Positions 11,626-20,682 of a stretch of DNA of 64,000 nt are shown here, one piece after another. Every line of letters starts with the position of its first letter. Positions within the stretch are counted from its first letter, which is position 1. Position numbers and translations under genes: made by a program. The notes beneath the pieces are model-generated. The model was given only the letters and a program-made list of their open reading frames with translations, was not told where the DNA came from and ran no database searches. Location of the stretch: the NCBI GenBank assembly GCA_945952585.1, contig CAMFII010000003.1, positions 1 to 64,000 of the forward strand, read 5' to 3'. This stretch comes from an uncultured Rhodobacter sp. (GTDB taxonomy: Bacteria; Pseudomonadota; Alphaproteobacteria; Rhodobacterales; Rhodobacteraceae).

Positions 11626-12506
11626 TACGACCGCCCCTTCAGCATCTTGAAGGCATCACCAAACGCATCCAGCGCCTGTGCCGGCACGATGATCGTCTGC
11701 TTGCCTTCACCCTTTCCGACCGTGGTCAGCGCCTCGACCTGCTTCAGCGCGACCTGATATTGCGCCGCCTCGATGCCGTTGTCCTTGATTGCCGCGGCGA
11801 TCACGCCGGTCGCATAGGCTTCGGCGTCGGCCAGCACCCTGCGCGCCTTGGCGCCCTGCTCGGCGGCATAAAGCTCGGCATCGGCGTTCAGCTCGACCGC
11901 GCGCTTCTTTCCCTCGGCTTCGGTAACCTGCGCCCGCCGGGCGCGCTCGGCGTTCAGCTGCTGGAGCATGGCGGCGCGGGTTGCATCGTCCAGGTTGACG
12001 TCCAGGATCTCGGCCCGGGTCACCTCGATCCCCCAGTCATCAACCATGGCGCGCACATGTTCGCGGATGTGGCCGGTCAACTCGCTGCGGTTCGACTGGA
12101 CCTGGTCCAGCTCCATCTTGCCGATCTCGCTGCGGACGATACCGGCGACCGTCGTGGCGATCGCGGCGTCCACGTCGCGGATGCGGTAGACGGTCTTTTC
12201 CGGCTCGGTGATGCGGTAGAAAACGCTCGTCTCGACCTTGACCAGCACGTTGTCGGCGGTGATCGCATCCTGGTGCGCGGTCGGAAGCTGACGTTCCAGG
12301 ATCGAAACGCGATGTGCCACCCTGTCGAGGAAGGGCACGACGAAGTTGATACCCGGCCCGAGGACCTTGTTCAGCCGGCCGAACCGCTCGACGACGAATT
12401 TCTGGCTTTGCGGCACGATCTTCACGCCCAGCCACATCGACAGGATCAGGAAGGCCGCAATGGCCAGAAGGACGGCGTTGCCCCCTACGAAGTCGGTCTG
12501 CTGCAC
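11625..12506 (-). CDS. SPFH/stomatin-like membrane protein (QmcA family)
   Basis: The 293-residue protein has an N-terminal membrane anchor (about residues 9-29) followed by an SPFH/band-7 domain (KIVPQSQKFVVERFGRL onward). A coiled-coil region (NAERARRAQVTEAEGKKRA) and a C-terminal Gln/Ile-rich segment follow. It is predicted to assemble as an oligomer facing the periplasm and to scaffold proteases or other membrane proteins. It is the first gene of a three-gene overlapping operon with the NfeD-like and lipoprotein genes. Confidence 0.92.
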   Translation of the reverse strand: MQQTDFVGGNAVLLAIAAFLILSMWLGVKIVPQSQKFVVERFGRLNKVLGPGINFVVPFLDRVAHRVSILERQLPTAHQDAITADNVLVKVETSVFYRITEPEKTVYRIRDVDAAIATTVAGIVRSEIGKMELDQVQSNRSELTGHIREHVRAMVDDWGIEVTRAEILDVNLDDATRAAMLQQLNAERARRAQVTEAEGKKRAVELNADAELYAAEQGAKARRVLADAEAYATGVIAAAIKDNGIEAAQYQVALKQVEALTTVGKGEGKQTIIVPAQALDAFGDAFKMLKGRS

Positions 12507-12586
12507 GGAATTGCTCCCTTGAAATGCCTTTGCGTCACCATGGCTTCTGCTTCGCCCTGACGCAACTGCCGCACGTCACTGATCTA

Positions 12587-13321
12587 TCATGCCTTCCCCT
12601 GCGCGATGGCGCGGGACAGCCGTGCGGTCGTCTCTGCCAGCTTCACCCGCAGGTCGCCGGCGATACTTTGCTCGATCGTCGCACCAAGGTCGGGATTGCG
12701 CGCCAGATGGGCGGACAGCGCCCCACGGTCCACAAGGAAAAGCCTCGACGGCTCTGCCACCACGACATTCGCGGTCGCCGGCGCGCCGGTGGCGAAGGTC
12801 ATTTCCCCGACCAGCGCCCCCGGACCAAGCCGGGCAACCGGCACCCCGCCCCGGTCCACGCCGCAGGCACCTGCGAGCACCATCGCAAGATCCCTGACAG
12901 GATGCCCCTCGGTTGCGATCACCTCGCCGGGCAGGGCGTCCACGAAACGGCCCAGGCGGATCAGCTGCCGTGCGCGGTCCTTCTTGACCCCGGGCAAGAG
13001 CCTGCCCGCCACCGCGCTTTCGTCGGGTGTCAGGCGAATATGGTGATGAACGAAGTAAAGCCGCGTCAGCCCGACAATGCTGATGAGCGACCAGGACGTC
13101 TCGATCGCGACCGAGTAAGGGTTGAAATTGGCTGTCAGGCTCGCCAGCACCGACAGAGACGCCGTAAGGTTCAGCGCCGGATAGGCGAAGCCGTCGCCCT
13201 TCAGCAGCCCAAGCTGCAAGCAGAGGTAAGCGCCGACATAGATCAGGACACCCGCGACACCCAGCAGGTCGAGCATCGTCGCGGTTTCAAGCCAGGTCCG
13301 CAGTCCCGACAGGCCTGCCAT
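12587..13321 (-). CDS. Membrane protein with cyclic nucleotide-binding-like domain
   Basis: This 244-residue protein combines three hydrophobic helices (residues about 17-95, LLGVAGVLIYVGAYL onward) of the CBU_0592-like type with a C-terminal cyclic nucleotide-binding-like domain (about 120-225). The latter shows PGEVIATEGHP and the phosphate-cassette-like GPGALVGEMTF. The usual Arg of the cassette is not obvious, so cNMP binding is uncertain. It has no helix-turn-helix, so it is not a Crp-type regulator. Function unknown, perhaps a membrane sensor. Confidence 0.75.
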   Translation of the reverse strand: MAGLSGLRTWLETATMLDLLGVAGVLIYVGAYLCLQLGLLKGDGFAYPALNLTASLSVLASLTANFNPYSVAIETSWSLISIVGLTRLYFVHHHIRLTPDESAVAGRLLPGVKKDRARQLIRLGRFVDALPGEVIATEGHPVRDLAMVLAGACGVDRGGVPVARLGPGALVGEMTFATGAPATANVVVAEPSRLFLVDRGALSAHLARNPDLGATIEQSIAGDLRVKLAETTARLSRAIAQGKA

Positions 13322-13463
13322 CGCGTCCCTCCCTCGCAGGGCTGTGCCCTCTCCCGCAGTCGACGGTGATCGCAGGTCGGCCCTGCGTCAACTCGCATCG
13401 CATCTGTCGCATGTGCAAACCGCGCTGGCTGCAACTCCGCACAAGCGATGCTAGTGTCGGCCC

Positions 13464-14717
13464 ATGCCGTCCCTTTGCCGCGATTGCCTGACCCCGTTCG
13501 ATGCCGGATCGCGCTGTCCGGCCTGCCGGTCGCCGCGCGTCGTGGCGCATGCCGAACTGGACAGCCTGTCGATCGCGCACATGGATTGCGACGCCTTCTA
13601 TGCCAGCGTCGAGAAGCGCGACAATCCCGAGTTGCGGGACAAGCCGGTGATCGTCGGCGGCGGCACGCGCGGTGTCGTCTCGACCTGCTGCTATATCGCC
13701 CGCATCTCGGGCGTACGCTCGGCCATGCCGATGTTCCAGGCGCTGAAGCTCTGCCCCGAGGCGGTGGTGGTCAAGCCGCGGATGCAGGTCTATGTCGACG
13801 TCTCGCGCCAGGTCCGCGCAATGATGGAGGCGCTGACCCCCGCGATCCAGCCCCTGTCGCTGGACGAGGCCTTTCTCGACCTATCCGGCACGACCCGGCT
13901 TCACGGCGCGCCGCCGGCAGTGATGCTGGCGCGGCTGCTCAAGCGGATGGAAGAGGAACTTGGCATCACCGGCTCGGTTGGCCTGTCGCATAACAAGTTC
14001 CTGGCAAAGATCGCCTCGGATCTCGACAAGCCGCGCGGTTTCTCGGTGATCGGACGTGCCGAGACGGCGGCCTTCCTGCGCGACAAGCCCGTCCGCATCA
14101 TCTGGGGCGTGGGCGAGGCCGGACAGACAGCGCTTTCGCAGGCGGGCATCCGCACGATCGCGGACCTCTTGCGGTGGGACCGGCGTGATCTGCAGGCGCG
14201 CTTCGGCAGTCTGGGTGATCGGCTGTGGAGCCTTGCCCGGGGAGAGGACAACCGGCCCGTCAACCGCGACGAAAAGATGAAGTCGATCTCCTCCGAGACG
14301 ACCTTCGACGAAGATACCGGCGATGCCGATATCCTTGACGGGCATCTCTGGCGCCTGTCTGAAAAGGTTTCAGATCGCGCGAAAGCCAAGGACTTGGCTG
14401 GCCGGACGGTCACGCTCAAACTCAAGCGCGCGAACTTCACGCTTGTCACGCGCCGCCACAGCCTTGGCGAGCCGACGCAATCGGCCGACCGGCTGTATCA
14501 CGAGGTGCGCGCGCTGTTCGACGCCGCGCGGGAGCCGGGGCCGTTCCGGCTGATCGGGGTCGGGCTGTCCGACCTCTGCCCCGCGGACGAGGCGGACCGG
14601 ATGACGGACCTGCTCGACCCGGGGGCTGCCAAACGTCGAAAGGCCGAGGCGGCGACGGATGCCATCCGTGCCCGCTTTGGCCGGGACGCGATCATCAAGG
14701 GCCGGGCGCTGCGCTGA
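13464..14717 (+). CDS. dinB: DNA polymerase IV with N-terminal zinc ribbon
   Basis: This Y-family translesion polymerase shows the catalytic blocks HMDCDAFYASVE and SLDEAFLDLSGT, the helix-hairpin-helix region and a little-finger domain (about residues 270-370). The 417-residue product carries an extra N terminus with two Cys pairs, C5-x2-C8 and C18-x2-C21, which look like a zinc ribbon absent from enterobacterial DinB. No clear LexA-type GTTC repeat was seen upstream. The ATG at 13464 is the only start that includes the ribbon intact; the polymerase core begins near residue 36. Confidence 0.95.
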   Translation: MPSLCRDCLTPFDAGSRCPACRSPRVVAHAELDSLSIAHMDCDAFYASVEKRDNPELRDKPVIVGGGTRGVVSTCCYIARISGVRSAMPMFQALKLCPEAVVVKPRMQVYVDVSRQVRAMMEALTPAIQPLSLDEAFLDLSGTTRLHGAPPAVMLARLLKRMEEELGITGSVGLSHNKFLAKIASDLDKPRGFSVIGRAETAAFLRDKPVRIIWGVGEAGQTALSQAGIRTIADLLRWDRRDLQARFGSLGDRLWSLARGEDNRPVNRDEKMKSISSETTFDEDTGDADILDGHLWRLSEKVSDRAKAKDLAGRTVTLKLKRANFTLVTRRHSLGEPTQSADRLYHEVRALFDAAREPGPFRLIGVGLSDLCPADEADRMTDLLDPGAAKRRKAEAATDAIRARFGRDAIIKGRALR

Positions 14718-14722
14718 CTGTC

Positions 14723-15586
14723 TTATTCGGCGGCGAGCGGCCGGCTGCGCGCCCGGCCGCCGGCGATTCTGGCGATCACATCCGTAATCAGCTGGTGAAA
14801 GGCCGCGAAATCCGCGCGCGGTTGGATCGTCGCCTCATCCATGTATAGCGCCCGGTCGATCTCGATCTGCACGACATGCTGGTTGCGGGACGGGCGGCCA
14901 TAGGCCTGGGCGATATAGGCCCCGGCAAAGGGAGCGTTGCGGGCCACGCGCAGCCCTGCCCCCTCGAAGGCCGCCTCGATCTCTTCCACGACGATCCGCG
15001 AGGCGGCGGCGCCGAATCGGTCGCCCAGCACGACGTCCGGCCGGGGCTGATTGGACCGGGCATGAGTCTCGATCGCTTCATGCGGCATCGAATGGCAGTC
15101 GAGCAGGATCGCCTCGCCGAACAGCGCCCGGCTTTCGTCCAGCAGGTGCCGGAGCGCATCGTGATAAGGATGCCAGACCTGTTCCAGCCGCTCATGCGCC
15201 TCGCGCAGGGGCAGCTTACCGCGATAGATCGGCCGGCCGTTCGCGACGACCCGCGGAATGACGCCCAGACCGGAACTGACCCGCGGATTGTGCGGCGCGC
15301 GCATGATCCCCTCGATCAGCGCGGGATCGAGCTCGTCGGCAGAGCGGTTGAGGTCGATGAAGGCCCGCGGCACCCGCGAAGCCAGCAGCGGCGCCCCAAG
15401 CTGCGGCGCTTGCGAGAACAGCACATCGACGAAAGCATCCTCGGACGAACGGATGCTGCGTTCGTCCAGCGCACTGCGCGACAGGAACGACTGCGGATAG
15501 TCCTTGCCGCTGTGCGGCGAGGAAAAGACGACCGGCGTCTCGCGGCGGTCAGGCAGGTAAAGGTCAAAGATGGGCTGCGCAATCAT
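14723..15586 (-). CDS. N-formylglutamate amidohydrolase family protein
   Basis: The 287-residue protein has the FGase family marks VVFSSPHSGKDYP near residue 20, ASRVPRAFIDLNRS, and the metal-ligand-like block LLDCHSMPH. Family members hydrolyse N-formyl-L-glutamate in histidine breakdown, but no hut genes are nearby, so the physiological substrate is open. It converges tail to tail with dinB, with a gap of a few bases. Confidence 0.88.
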   Translation of the reverse strand: MIAQPIFDLYLPDRRETPVVFSSPHSGKDYPQSFLSRSALDERSIRSSEDAFVDVLFSQAPQLGAPLLASRVPRAFIDLNRSADELDPALIEGIMRAPHNPRVSSGLGVIPRVVANGRPIYRGKLPLREAHERLEQVWHPYHDALRHLLDESRALFGEAILLDCHSMPHEAIETHARSNQPRPDVVLGDRFGAAASRIVVEEIEAAFEGAGLRVARNAPFAGAYIAQAYGRPSRNQHVVQIEIDRALYMDEATIQPRADFAAFHQLITDVIARIAGGRARSRPLAAE

Positions 15587-15633
15587 GATGTTCGTAGCAG
15601 TTATAGCGGCATTCCGTGCTTTGCCAAAACCTC

Positions 15634-15662
15634 TTGAACACCCCGACGACTCCTTTTATAGA
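15634..15662 (+). promoter_or_regulatory. Sigma-70-type promoter upstream of tRNA-Val
   Basis: TTGAAC (15634-15639), a 17-base spacer and TATAGA (15657-15662) form one of the best housekeeping promoter matches in the window. The tRNA starts about 90 bases beyond the expected start site. Between them is a GC-rich hairpin, GACGCGG/CCGCGTC (15673-15692), followed by CTTTTC. Confidence 0.6.
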
Positions 15663-15757
15663 CCCAGCGACCGACGCGGACCCGCCCGCGTCCTTTTCAT
15701 TCCGGGGCCTTGCGAAAGGCATCGGGTGCAGGGACCGGACCGCGGGACGATCGGAGT

Positions 15758-15832
15758 GGGCGGTTAGCTCAGCGGTAGAGCACTACGTTGACATCGTAGT
15801 GGCCACTGGTTCGATCCCAGTACCGCCCACCA
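15758..15832 (+). tRNA. tRNA-Val (anticodon GAC)
   Basis: The 75-base sequence folds as a full cloverleaf: acceptor GGGCGGT/ACCGCCC, a D-arm around GCTC-AGCGGTA-GAGC, anticodon stem CTACG/CGTAG with loop TTGACAT (GAC at 15790-15792), and a T-arm with GGTTCGATCCC. The 3' CCA is encoded in the DNA. Confidence 0.97.
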
Positions 15833-15838
15833 TTCACC

Positions 15839-15864
15839 GCCGCCTTCGGGCGGCACGTTGTTTT
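15839..15864 (+). terminator. Terminator after tRNA-Val
   Basis: The stem GCCGCC-TTCG-GGCGGC (15839-15854) has a stable UUCG loop and is followed by a T-rich tract (GTTGTTTT). It lies just past the tRNA and ahead of rpmJ. Confidence 0.7.
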
Positions 15865-15900
15865 CAAGGCGCGGACGCGCCGCGAAGAAGGAGAAGTGCG

Positions 15901-16026
15901 ATGAAGGTTGCGAACTCGCTCCGCTCGCTGAAGACGCGTCACCGCGATTGCCAGATCGTGCGCCGTAAAGGCCGGGTCTATGTGATCAACAAGACGCAGA
16001 AGCGCTACAAGGCCCGTCAGGGCTGA
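15901..16026 (+). CDS. rpmJ: 50S ribosomal protein L36
   Basis: This 41-residue basic protein ([17 protein letters not shown] start, [13 protein letters not shown] end) is the large-subunit protein L36. It has a single Cys, so it is the zinc-independent (C-minus) form usual in alphaproteobacteria. An AAGGAG site lies before the ATG. It stands alone between tRNA-Val and a PaiB-like gene, with its own terminator. Confidence 0.97.
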   Translation: MKVANSLRSLKTRHRDCQIVRRKGRVYVINKTQKRYKARQG

Positions 16027-16050
16027 TCGCTTCCGGCGAACCGGATCCAG

Positions 16051-16090
16051 AGGGCCGTTGCGGAATACCCGCGGCGGCCCTTTCTCTTTT
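16051..16090 (+). terminator. Rho-independent terminator of rpmJ
   Basis: AGGGCCG (16051-16057) pairs with CGGCCCT (16075-16081), and the T-rich stretch TTTCTCTTTT follows. It lies about 25 bases after the rpmJ stop. Confidence 0.75.
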
Positions 16091-16107
16091 CGGCACAGGG
16101 GGTCCCG

Positions 16108-16734
16108 ATGCATCCCAATCCCGCCTTCCGCAAGGCCAGCCCCGAAGCAAATCTTGAATTCGCGCGACGCCGCGGATTCGGCATCCTCAGCATCAACGGC
16201 GCTGCTGGCCCGCTTGCCGCGCATGTGCCGTTTCTGCTGGCCGCGGATGGCGGGTCGCTTGACCTGCATCTGGCCCGATCGAACCCGATCGCCCGGGCGG
16301 ACCTGCCGGCCGGGGCGCTGCTGGCCGTGTCAGGACCCGATTCCTATGTCTCGCCGGACTGGTACGGACTCGAGGATCAGGTACCGACCTGGAACTATGT
16401 CGCGGTGCATCTGCGCGGCCGGCTCGAGCCGCTTCCCCCCGAGGGGTTGCGTTCGCATGCCGATGCGCTGTCTGCGCGGTTCGAAGGCGAGCTTCTGCCC
16501 AAGACGCCCTGGACCAGCGCGAAGATGTCAGACGGCGCAATGGAGCGGATGATGCGGATGATCCTGCCATTCCGCCTGACCATCGAAAGCATCGATGGCA
16601 CCTGGAAACTCAACCAGAACAAACCCGAGGCGGCCCGCCAGGGTGCTGCAGCGGGAATCGCCTCTGTCGCTGGTCCGTCGCTCGGCGAAGAACTTGCCGC
16701 CCTGATGCGCGCGCTGCCGTCCGACGCGGGGTGA
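16108..16734 (+). CDS. FMN-binding negative transcriptional regulator, PaiB-like
   Basis: The 208-residue protein begins MHPNPAF and carries the split-barrel flavin-binding pattern of the PaiB family (AAHVPFLLAADGG, VPTWNYVAVHLRG, LNQNKPEAARQG near the C terminus). Family members bind FMN and have been linked to repression of degradative enzymes in Bacillus, but their role in Rhodobacterales is unclear. The closing KLNQNK block is characteristic. No HTH is visible, so DNA binding is not supported by sequence. Confidence 0.85.
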   Translation: MHPNPAFRKASPEANLEFARRRGFGILSINGAAGPLAAHVPFLLAADGGSLDLHLARSNPIARADLPAGALLAVSGPDSYVSPDWYGLEDQVPTWNYVAVHLRGRLEPLPPEGLRSHADALSARFEGELLPKTPWTSAKMSDGAMERMMRMILPFRLTIESIDGTWKLNQNKPEAARQGAAAGIASVAGPSLGEELAALMRALPSDAG

Positions 16735-16795
16735 GGGCATGGACAGAGCGCTAGGCGCAACTTAGCATCCCTCCAATCCATCCGGAGGGACAGCC

Positions 16796-17068
16796 ATGCC
16801 ACTTGCCCCCATCGCCCGCCTTGCAATTGGTGCGGGCCTTGCCACCGCAGCGCTCTGGACCGCCCGTCGCGCGATCCAGCCCGGGCGCGTCGACCAGCGC
16901 GCCGAGGACGCCCTGGACGAAACCGACGAGGGGCTTGCCATCCACCAGGCGCGGGGGCGCGACCAGACCAATGCCGCGGCCCGGTTCCGCCGCACGGTTC
17001 GGTGGGGTGCGCATGGATTTGAGATCGACGCGGCGGCCCTCGCCCGCCTCCGGATTCGGCGCGTCTAG
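16796..17068 (+). CDS. Small conserved hypothetical protein
   Basis: This 90-residue protein has a mildly hydrophobic N terminus (residues about 3-22, LAPIARLAIGAGLATAALW). Charged residues follow, rich in Arg, Asp and Glu. A GGAGGGA site precedes the start, and the stop lies 3 bases before the next gene, so it probably shares a transcript with the GST gene. I do not recognise a family. Confidence 0.6.
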   Translation: MPLAPIARLAIGAGLATAALWTARRAIQPGRVDQRAEDALDETDEGLAIHQARGRDQTNAAARFRRTVRWGAHGFEIDAAALARLRIRRV

Positions 17069-17071
17069 GCG

Positions 17072-17683
17072 ATGCGGCTGTTTCATTCTCCCACCTCGCC
17101 CTATGTCCGCAAGGTCATGGTCGTGCTGCACGAAACCGGTCAGCGCGGCGATGTCGAACTTGTGCCCGCTGCGGGCACGCCCGTCGATTCGGGAACCATG
17201 CCGATCGACCGCAATCCCCTGGGTAAAATTCCGGCCCTGGAACGCGAGGATGGCCCGACGCTTTACGACAGCCGGGTGATCTGTCGCTATCTCGATGCGC
17301 AGTCGGGGGGACGGCTCTACCCGGCCGCACCGGCGCTGTGGGATACGCTGACGGTCGAGGCGACCGCAGACGGCATTCTCGATGCTGCGTTGCTCATGGT
17401 CTACGAGGTCCGGGTCCGCCCCGAGGGCATTCGCTTCCCCGCCTGGGTGGAAGGGCAATGGTCCAAGATCGCCCGGGCGCTGGACGCGCTTGAAACGCGG
17501 TGGATCGCCCATCTGAACGGGCCGCTCGACATCGGGCAGATCGCGGTGGGCTGCGCGCTTGGCTATCTCGACTTTCGTCATGGTGACCGGAACTGGCGCG
17601 CGGGGAGACCCGCGCTGACCACTTGGGAGGCGGGATTCTCGACTCGACCGTCGATGCAGGCGACGCGACCGCCGGCGGCCTGA
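17072..17683 (+). CDS. Glutathione S-transferase family protein
   Basis: The 203-residue protein starts [15 protein letters not shown], a thioredoxin-like glutathione-binding fold. It shows the cis-Pro segment [10 protein letters not shown] and the glutathione-contact motif [12 protein letters not shown], followed by an alpha-helical C-terminal domain. It may conjugate glutathione to small electrophiles; the substrate is unknown. The ATG at 17072 sits 3 bases after the preceding stop. petA begins about 245 bases downstream. Confidence 0.9.
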   Translation: MRLFHSPTSPYVRKVMVVLHETGQRGDVELVPAAGTPVDSGTMPIDRNPLGKIPALEREDGPTLYDSRVICRYLDAQSGGRLYPAAPALWDTLTVEATADGILDAALLMVYEVRVRPEGIRFPAWVEGQWSKIARALDALETRWIAHLNGPLDIGQIAVGCALGYLDFRHGDRNWRAGRPALTTWEAGFSTRPSMQATRPPAA

Positions 17684-17928
17684 CCGGCCCGAAAACCGGC
17701 CTGGCGCGACCTTCGACCAGAACCGAGCGGGGAGCCGTTGCGATCTGTGGCAATCCGGCCATGAACGCCGAACAGCGTCGAAAATCACGGACATGCGGCG
17801 ATCTGCGCAGCAATGTGCGCTGGACGATCGCGCTTCGACCTTCTAGAAAATCCGCCACAAGGCAGCGGGAAACCGCCGCCCAAACGGCGCATGGGCCAAT
17901 CCTTCGGCCCGGAATTGGAGATGTTCTC

Positions 17929-18489
17929 GTGTCCCACGCAGAAGACAACGCAGGCACCCGCAGGGATTTCCTGTATTATGCCACGGCCGGGGCTGGGGCT
18001 GTGGCCACCGGCGCAGCTGTCTGGCCCCTGATCAACCAGATGAACCCGTCGGCCGATGTGCGCGGCCTGTCGTCGATCTTCGTCGACGTGAGCGCGGTTG
18101 AGGTCGGCACCCAGCTGACCGTGAAATGGCGTGGCAAGCCGGTGTTCATCCGTCGCCGTGCCCCTGAGGAGATCACCGCGGGCCGCGCCGTGCCCCTGGC
18201 AGACCTCGTCGACACCAATGCCGAGAACGCGAACCTTCCGCCGACCTCCGAAGCGACCGACCAGAACCGCACCCTCGACGAGGCCGGTGAATGGCTGGTG
18301 ATGATGGGTGTCTGCACCCACCTAGGCTGCGTGCCGCTTGGCAACGCCGGCGATTTCGGCGGGTGGTTCTGCCCCTGCCACGGCTCGCATTACGACATGG
18401 CCGGCCGCATCCGCAAAGGCCCGGCACCGCGCAACCTGCCTGTGCCGGTCGCCGCCTTCACTGACGCCACCACGATCAAGCTCGGGTAA
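17929..18489 (+). CDS. petA: Ubiquinol-cytochrome c reductase Rieske iron-sulfur subunit
   Basis: This is the Rieske [2Fe-2S] subunit of the cytochrome bc1 complex, which carries electrons from ubiquinol to cytochrome c1. The 186-residue protein has a twin-arginine-type membrane anchor ([19 protein letters not shown]) and the cluster motifs CTHLGC and CPCHGS with disulfide cysteines. The start is a GTG at 17929, eight bases after GGAG. It gives the normal length and the expected SHAEDN start; upstream ATG codons in frame are not supported. First gene of petABC. Confidence 0.96.
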   Translation: MSHAEDNAGTRRDFLYYATAGAGAVATGAAVWPLINQMNPSADVRGLSSIFVDVSAVEVGTQLTVKWRGKPVFIRRRAPEEITAGRAVPLADLVDTNAENANLPPTSEATDQNRTLDEAGEWLVMMGVCTHLGCVPLGNAGDFGGWFCPCHGSHYDMAGRIRKGPAPRNLPVPVAAFTDATTIKLG

Positions 18490-18499
18490 GGACCGCATC

Positions 18500-19813
18500 A
18501 TGGCCGGAATTCCGCACGACCATTACGAACCCAAGACAGGCCCCGAGAAGTGGCTGAACCGTCGTCTTCCGATCATCGGTCTTCTCTATGACACCCTGAT
18601 GATCCCGACGCCGAAGAACCTCAACTGGATGTGGATCTGGGGCATCGTCCTGACCTTCTGCCTTGTTATCCAGATCGTCACCGGCATCGTCCTTGCGATG
18701 CACTACACGCCGCATGTCACGCTGGCCTTCGCGTCGGTCGAGCACATCATGCGTGACGTGAACGGCGGGCACATGATCCGTTACGTTCACGCGAACGGCG
18801 CGTCGCTGTTCTTCTTCGCGGTCTACCTGCACATCTTCCGCGGTCTCTACTACGGAAGCTACAAGGCCCCGCGCGAGATCACCTGGATCATCGGCATGCT
18901 GATCTACCTGGCGATGATGGGCACCGCCTTCATGGGCTACGTCCTTCCCTGGGGTCAGATGTCGTTCTGGGGCGCCACGGTCATCACTGGCCTGTTCGGT
19001 GCGATCCCTGGCATCGGCGAGCCGATCCAGACCTGGCTGCTCGGCGGCCCGGCGGTCGACAACGCCACGCTGAACCGCTTCTTCTCGCTGCACTACCTGC
19101 TGCCCTTCGTGATCGCGGCGCTGGTCGCGGTGCATATCTGGGCCTTCCACACCACCGGGAACAACAACCCGACCGGCGTGGAAGTCCGCCGCACCTCGAA
19201 GCAGGAAGCCGAGAAGGACACGGTTCCGTTCTGGCCCTACTACGTGATCAAGGACCTGTTCGCGCTGGCCGTGATCCTGGCGGTCTTCTTCGCGATCGTC
19301 GGCTTCATGCCGAACTATCTGGGCCACCCCGACAACTACATCGAGGCGAACCCGCTCGCGACCCCCGCCCATATCGTTCCGGAATGGTACTTCCTGCCGT
19401 TCTACGCGATCCTGCGGGCCTTCACCAACGACGTCTGGGTCGTGCAGCTGGTCAACTTTGTGACCTTCGGCATCATCGACGCCAAGTTCTTCGGCGTGCT
19501 GGCGATGTTCGGCGCGATCGCCGTCATGGCGCTGGCGCCCTGGCTTGACACCTCTTCGATCCGCTCGGGCAAGTTCCGCCCGATGTTCAAGTGGTGGTTC
19601 TGGCTGCTGGCCATCGACTTCGTCGTCCTGATGTGGGTCGGCGGTCAGGTTCCGACGAACTTCACCTCGTGGGTGTCGCTGATCGCCGCAACCTACTGGT
19701 TCGCCTACTTCCTGGTCGTCCTGCCGCTGCTCGGCGTGATCGAAAAGCCGGCGCCGCTGCCCGCGACCATCGAAGACGACTTCAAAGCCCACTACGGCAC
19801 GCCGGCCGAGTGA
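18500..19813 (+). CDS. petB: Cytochrome b subunit of the bc1 complex
   Basis: The 437-residue integral membrane protein carries both b hemes and the Qo and Qi quinone sites. About eight transmembrane helices are visible, with the Qo motif [12 protein letters not shown] and heme-ligand His pairs in helices B and D (YVHANG/VYLHIF and HYLLPF/VHIWAFH). The start at 18500 has an AAGGA site and lies 10 bases after petA. The gene is of bacterial type with no split. Confidence 0.98.
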   Translation: MAGIPHDHYEPKTGPEKWLNRRLPIIGLLYDTLMIPTPKNLNWMWIWGIVLTFCLVIQIVTGIVLAMHYTPHVTLAFASVEHIMRDVNGGHMIRYVHANGASLFFFAVYLHIFRGLYYGSYKAPREITWIIGMLIYLAMMGTAFMGYVLPWGQMSFWGATVITGLFGAIPGIGEPIQTWLLGGPAVDNATLNRFFSLHYLLPFVIAALVAVHIWAFHTTGNNNPTGVEVRRTSKQEAEKDTVPFWPYYVIKDLFALAVILAVFFAIVGFMPNYLGHPDNYIEANPLATPAHIVPEWYFLPFYAILRAFTNDVWVVQLVNFVTFGIIDAKFFGVLAMFGAIAVMALAPWLDTSSIRSGKFRPMFKWWFWLLAIDFVVLMWVGGQVPTNFTSWVSLIAATYWFAYFLVVLPLLGVIEKPAPLPATIEDDFKAHYGTPAE

Positions 19814-19830
19814 GAAAGGAACTGACCAAG

Positions 19831-20625
19831 ATGCTCAGGAAAATCACACTCGGCGCGGTGGCGGCTCTGGCCCTGACGGGCACGGCTGCCCTCGCCAACG
19901 AAGGCTTCGAGCCAACAACGACGGACGTTTCGTTCAGCTTCGAAGGCCCCTTCGGGACCTTTGACCGCCACCAGCTTCAGCGTGGGCTTCAGGTCTATAC
20001 CGAGGTCTGCTCGGCCTGCCACGGCATGAAGTTCGTGCCGATCCGCAGTCTGGCCGACGAAGGCGGTCCGCAGCTGCCGATGGATCAGGTGCGCGCTTAT
20101 GCGGCGCAGTTCGATATCTTCGATCCGACGCTGGACGACACGCGGGCCCGGACGCCGAACGACACGTTCCCAAGCTCGACGATGCCGAATGCGCCGGACC
20201 TCAGCCTGATGGCCAAGGCCCGGGCCGGATTCCATGGACCCTATGGACTTGGCCTGAGCCAGCTCTTCAACGGGATCGGCGGGCCGGAGCATATCTACTC
20301 GATCCTCACCGGCTTTACCGGCGAGACGAAAGACGAAGCTGGCAATACCTTCTACGAGAACCATGCCTTCTCGACCGGCTGGATCGCCATGCCCCCGCCC
20401 CTGTCCGACGGTCAGGTCGAGTTCGCGGATGGAAGCCCGAACGACGTCAAGCACATGGCCGAAGACGTCGCTGCCTTCCTGATGTGGGCGGCCGAGCCGC
20501 ACATGATGGCGCGCAAGCAGGCCGGTTTTGTCGCCGTGATCTTCCTGGGCGTTCTGTCGGTGCTGCTCTACCTGACCAACAAGCGCCTGTGGGCAAGCGT
20601 CAAGGGCAAGAAGAAACACGCCTGA
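19831..20625 (+). CDS. petC: Cytochrome c1
   Basis: Cytochrome c1 passes electrons from the Rieske protein to soluble cytochromes. The 264-residue precursor has a cleavable signal (ending AALANEG) and the heme-attachment motif CSACH. Its methionine ligand is in GWIAMPPPL, and a C-terminal anchor helix ([19 protein letters not shown]) ends in a Lys-rich tail. It follows petB by 17 bases, so the operon is petA-petB-petC, ended by the hairpin at 20648. Confidence 0.98.
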   Translation: MLRKITLGAVAALALTGTAALANEGFEPTTTDVSFSFEGPFGTFDRHQLQRGLQVYTEVCSACHGMKFVPIRSLADEGGPQLPMDQVRAYAAQFDIFDPTLDDTRARTPNDTFPSSTMPNAPDLSLMAKARAGFHGPYGLGLSQLFNGIGGPEHIYSILTGFTGETKDEAGNTFYENHAFSTGWIAMPPPLSDGQVEFADGSPNDVKHMAEDVAAFLMWAAEPHMMARKQAGFVAVIFLGVLSVLLYLTNKRLWASVKGKKKHA

Positions 20626-20647
20626 GCCAGGCGCATTGGTGCTGATT

Positions 20648-20670
20648 GGCCCCGCCTTGGCGGGGCCTTT
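20648..20670. terminator. Terminator hairpin between petC and thiQ
   Basis: A nine-base perfect stem GGCCCCGCC/GGCGGGGCC with a two-base loop separates the convergent petC and thiQ. T tracts are short (TTT on the plus side), but the hairpin could stop both transcripts. Confidence 0.6.
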
Positions 20671-20682
20671 CCATTTTCGGGC

